Assembly (NCBI GenBank): GCA_025935595.1
Contig: JAICUZ010000032.1
Span: forward strand, 1 to 14,553
From: Burkholderiales bacterium
GTDB taxonomy: Bacteria; Actinomycetota; Thermoleophilia; Gaiellales; Gaiellaceae
Reading direction: 5' to 3'
Length of the DNA stretch: 14,553 bases
This document shows, piece by piece, positions 12,623-14,553 of this stretch; the first letter of the stretch is position 1, and the number at the start of each line of letters is the position of its first letter. Made by a program: the position numbers and the translations under genes. The notes under the pieces are model-generated. The model did not search any database, was not told the DNA's origin, and saw nothing but the letters and a program-made list of their open reading frames with translations.

Positions 12623-13327
12623 ATGCCCGACCACTCCCCCACGATTCTGCTGGTCGACGACGAGGACGCCGTGCGCACCGTCCTGACGTTCCCGCTCGAG
12701 AAGGACGGATATGTTGTTGTCCAAGCTGGCGACGGAGAAGAGGCGTTGCGGCGGTTCGCCGAACAGCCGATCGACCTGGTCGTGCTCGACCTGATGCTGC
12801 CGCGGCTCGACGGGCTCGAGGTCTGCAAACGGCTGCGGGCGACGAGCACGGTGCCGATCATCATGCTCACGGCGCGCGACGACGAGCTCGACAAGGTGCT
12901 CGGGCTCGAGCTCGGCGCCGACGACTACATCACGAAGCCGTTCTCGATTCGCGAGTTCCGCTCGCGCGTGCGCGCGCTCCTGCGCCGGGCTCGCCAGCCA
13001 CACGTGCCGGCGGACGAGGCCGAGCCGCGCATCGAGACCGACGGGCTCGTGATCGACATGTCGCGCCGCACGGTCCAGGCGCGGGGCGAGCCGGTGACCC
13101 TGACCTACGTCGAATTCGAGCTCCTGCGCACGCTCGCGGCGAGCCCCGGCCGTGTCTTCAGCCGGCGCATGCTCCTCGAAGCGCTGTGGAAGAGCGCCGA
13201 CTACCGCGACCCCCGGACGATCGACGTCCACGTCCGTCACCTGCGCGAGAAGCTCGAGGCCGAGCCGCGCGAGCCGGAGTTCATCCTCACGGTTCGCGGC
13301 GTCGGCTACCGGTTCAGGGAGAGCTGA
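12623..13327 (+). CDS. OmpR/PhoB-family response regulator
   Basis: This is a 234-residue DNA-binding response regulator. The receiver domain (about 7-118) has the acidic pair D12/D13, phosphoacceptor Asp56 (VVLDLMLPRLDG), Thr83 (IIMLTARDD) and Lys105 (ITKPF). A short linker leads to a winged-helix domain (about 135-232) with LTYVEFELLRTLAASPGRVFSRRMLLEALW, the recognition-helix region DPRTIDVHVRHLREKLE and the wing ILTVRGVGYRF. It is expected to bind direct repeats as a dimer after phosphorylation by the kinase encoded immediately downstream. The ATG at 12623 precedes the first receiver strand (TILLVDDEDAV). GGAA at 12614-12617 is only a weak ribosome-binding site. It is divergent from the M28-like/sortase operon across a 33-bp gap, making that operon a plausible target. 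Confidence 0.95.
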   Translation: MPDHSPTILLVDDEDAVRTVLTFPLEKDGYVVVQAGDGEEALRRFAEQPIDLVVLDLMLPRLDGLEVCKRLRATSTVPIIMLTARDDELDKVLGLELGADDYITKPFSIREFRSRVRALLRRARQPHVPADEAEPRIETDGLVIDMSRRTVQARGEPVTLTYVEFELLRTLAASPGRVFSRRMLLEALWKSADYRDPRTIDVHVRHLREKLEAEPREPEFILTVRGVGYRFRES

Positions 13328-13329
13328 TG
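13316..13329 (+). promoter_or_regulatory. Ribosome-binding site and stop/start overlap for the histidine kinase
   Basis: AGGGAG (13316-13321) lies 5 nt before the ATG at 13327 and is one of the few good Shine-Dalgarno sequences in the window. The start overlaps the regulator stop as TGATG, so translation is coupled and the start is well fixed. Confidence 0.65.
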
Positions 13330-14553
13330 CCGTTTCGGAGCGTCGGCAGCCGGCTCGCGCTTTCGCTCCTCGTCGTGGTGGTCGGAGTGCTCGCGATCGT
13401 CTACGTGATCGTCGTGCCGTCCTACCGGCGCTCGCTCGAGACCACGGAGCTCCGCAGTCTCGCCTCATCGCTCCAGAAGGTCGCGCTCCCGGCGTTCCCG
13501 GCCGAGTTCGACCTGCGCGCCCAGTACGTGAACGAGATGGCGCCGGCGGTGGACGCGCGCGTCGCCGTGCTCGACTCGCTCTCGGACACGGGCCCGCTCG
13601 AGCCGGTGGCCGACTCCAACCTCGACCAGCGCTCGTCCGACCTCGAGGAGGATCCGATCGCCCTGCTCGCGTTCCGCCGCGGCGGAGAGGCGCGCGGAAT
13701 CGTCAGCCGAAACGGCGAGCAATACGCGGAGGTGGCGGCACCGGTCGAGAACGAGCCGTTGGTGGTCGTCCTGCTCGCCTCGCCCTTGCGGGCGCAGCTG
13801 CAGACGGTCAGCGTCGTCCGGCGCCGGCTGCTCATTGCGGGCGGCGTCTCGACGGTCTTCGCCGTCCTCGTCGGGTACGCCGCGGCGAGCCTGTTCGCGC
13901 GCCGGTTGCGTCGGCTCGAGCAGGCGGCCGAGCGGATCGCGTCCGGGAACTTCGAGGACCCGGTCGTGGATGCGAGCCAGGACGAGGTCGGCCAGCTGGC
14001 GCGTGGGTTCGAGCGCATGCGTCTCCGGCTCGCCACCCTCGACCGCGCCCGCGGCGAGTTCATTGCCAACGCCTCGCACGAGTTGCGCACGCCGCTCTTC
14101 TCGCTCAGCGGCTTCCTCGAGCTGCTCGAGGAGCCGGAGCTCGATCCCGCGACGCGCGAGGAGTTCCTGGCGTCCATGCGCGAGCAGGTGGCGCGTCTCG
14201 CGAAGCTCGCCACCGACCTCCTGGACCTGTCTCGGTTGGACGCCGGACGATTGACGCCGGTGACGGAGACGGTCGACCTCGCCGGCCTTGCCGCCGAGCT
14301 GACCGCCGAGTTCACGCCGCGCGCCGCCGCGACGGGGCATGCCCTCGACCTCGAGTACGGGGCGCCGGTCGAGGCGCGCGGGGACGCCGAGCGCGTCCTC
14401 CAGATCGGCCGCGTCCTGGTGGAGAACGCGCTCGTCCATACGCCGGGTGGGACGCAGGTGCGGCTGGCGGCCTCCCTGGACGGCCACCGGGCGCTCCTCA
14501 CCGTCGCGAACGATGGGCCCGGCATCCCGCCCGAGGCGCGCCAGCAGGTCTTC
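13327..14553 (+). CDS. Sensor histidine kinase (HAMP-HisKA-HATPase), 3' truncated
   Basis: The frame is open from ATG 13327 to the right edge (409 residues visible, no stop). It has a first membrane helix at about 8-30, an extracytoplasmic sensor region (31-165) without a domain I recognise, and a second membrane helix (about 167-190). A HAMP linker follows (about 190-240: RRLRRLEQAAERIASGNFEDPV...DEVGQLARGFERM). The HisKA dimerisation helix has the H-box ANASHELRTPL with His251, and the ATPase domain shows the N-box (VLVENALVHTP, Asn367) and G1 box (VANDGPGI, 393-400). The G2 box and the end of the protein are beyond the window. It is the cognate kinase of the upstream OmpR-type regulator, overlapping it by 1 nt. 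The signal sensed cannot be told from the sequence. Confidence 0.95.
   Translation, partial: MPFRSVGSRLALSLLVVVVGVLAIVYVIVVPSYRRSLETTELRSLASSLQKVALPAFPAEFDLRAQYVNEMAPAVDARVAVLDSLSDTGPLEPVADSNLDQRSSDLEEDPIALLAFRRGGEARGIVSRNGEQYAEVAAPVENEPLVVVLLASPLRAQLQTVSVVRRRLLIAGGVSTVFAVLVGYAAASLFARRLRRLEQAAERIASGNFEDPVVDASQDEVGQLARGFERMRLRLATLDRARGEFIANASHELRTPLFSLSGFLELLEEPELDPATREEFLASMREQVARLAKLATDLLDLSRLDAGRLTPVTETVDLAGLAAELTAEFTPRAAATGHALDLEYGAPVEARGDAERVLQIGRVLVENALVHTPGGTQVRLAASLDGHRALLTVANDGPGIPPEARQQVF

Noticed and set aside
12590..13468. N-terminal extension of the M28-like frame by about 290 codons
   Set aside because: It runs antisense through the response regulator and the kinase start and has no recognisable domain. 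The ATG at 12589 precedes a normal basic segment and membrane anchor and is preceded by a -10-like element.
1..14553. Defence, prophage, CRISPR or insertion-sequence content
   Set aside because: I looked for direct-repeat arrays, transposase motifs and terminal inverted repeats. None is visible; every gene has a housekeeping, envelope or regulatory family, apart from the one small unknown.

Overview
The window is high-GC DNA (about 70 % by eye) with almost no intergenic space and frequent GTG/TTG starts. Gene content and order suggest an actinobacterium. The left end has the classic origin-proximal order jag-rsmG-parA-parB. The combination of tRNA-Ile(GAT), a BFN-domain protein, a PknB-like kinase with a Thr/Pro tail, a class E-like sortase and apparent leaderless promoters would fit a deep-branching lineage such as Thermoleophilia. 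That placement is an inference; no marker here proves it.

Layout from left to right. (1) Plus strand, 1-2818: 3' end of jag, rsmG, a 102-bp gap holding a palindrome, a DnaA-box-like 9-mer and the parA promoter, then parA, parB (overlapping) and a small acidic hypothetical. (2) Minus-strand tRNA-Ile(GAT). (3) Plus-strand BFN/DUF151 gene. (4) Minus-strand pair: CPBP membrane protease then a stand-alone AroQ chorismate mutase. (5) Plus-strand operon: DUF2203 protein, MscS-type channel, class A penicillin-binding protein. (6) Minus-strand membrane Ser/Thr kinase. (7) Plus-strand moeA. (8) Minus-strand operon: a membrane M28-like protein translationally coupled to a sortase. (9) Plus-strand OmpR-type response regulator and its histidine kinase, which runs off the right edge after its ATP-binding G1 motif has begun.

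Functionally there are three themes: chromosome segregation near the origin (ParAB), cell-envelope construction and sensing (MscS, PBP, PknB, sortase, M28-like protein, two-component system), and housekeeping (RsmG, tRNA-Ile, chorismate mutase, MoeA).

The architecture is the most striking aspect. Convergent genes meet with no gap: stop codons overlap inside CTAG, abut inside TGATCA, or the genes overlap by 20 bp. Divergent genes are separated by only 14-61 bp. At two of these junctions a single TTATC-type sequence reads as a -10 element on both strands, and most promoter-proximal starts lie 6-8 nt downstream of such a hexamer, as expected for leaderless mRNAs. The best candidate for an undescribed functional unit is the sortase coupled to a polytopic M28-like protein whose metal site looks degenerate, divergent from a two-component system. 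I saw no CRISPR array, insertion sequence, phage gene or rRNA.
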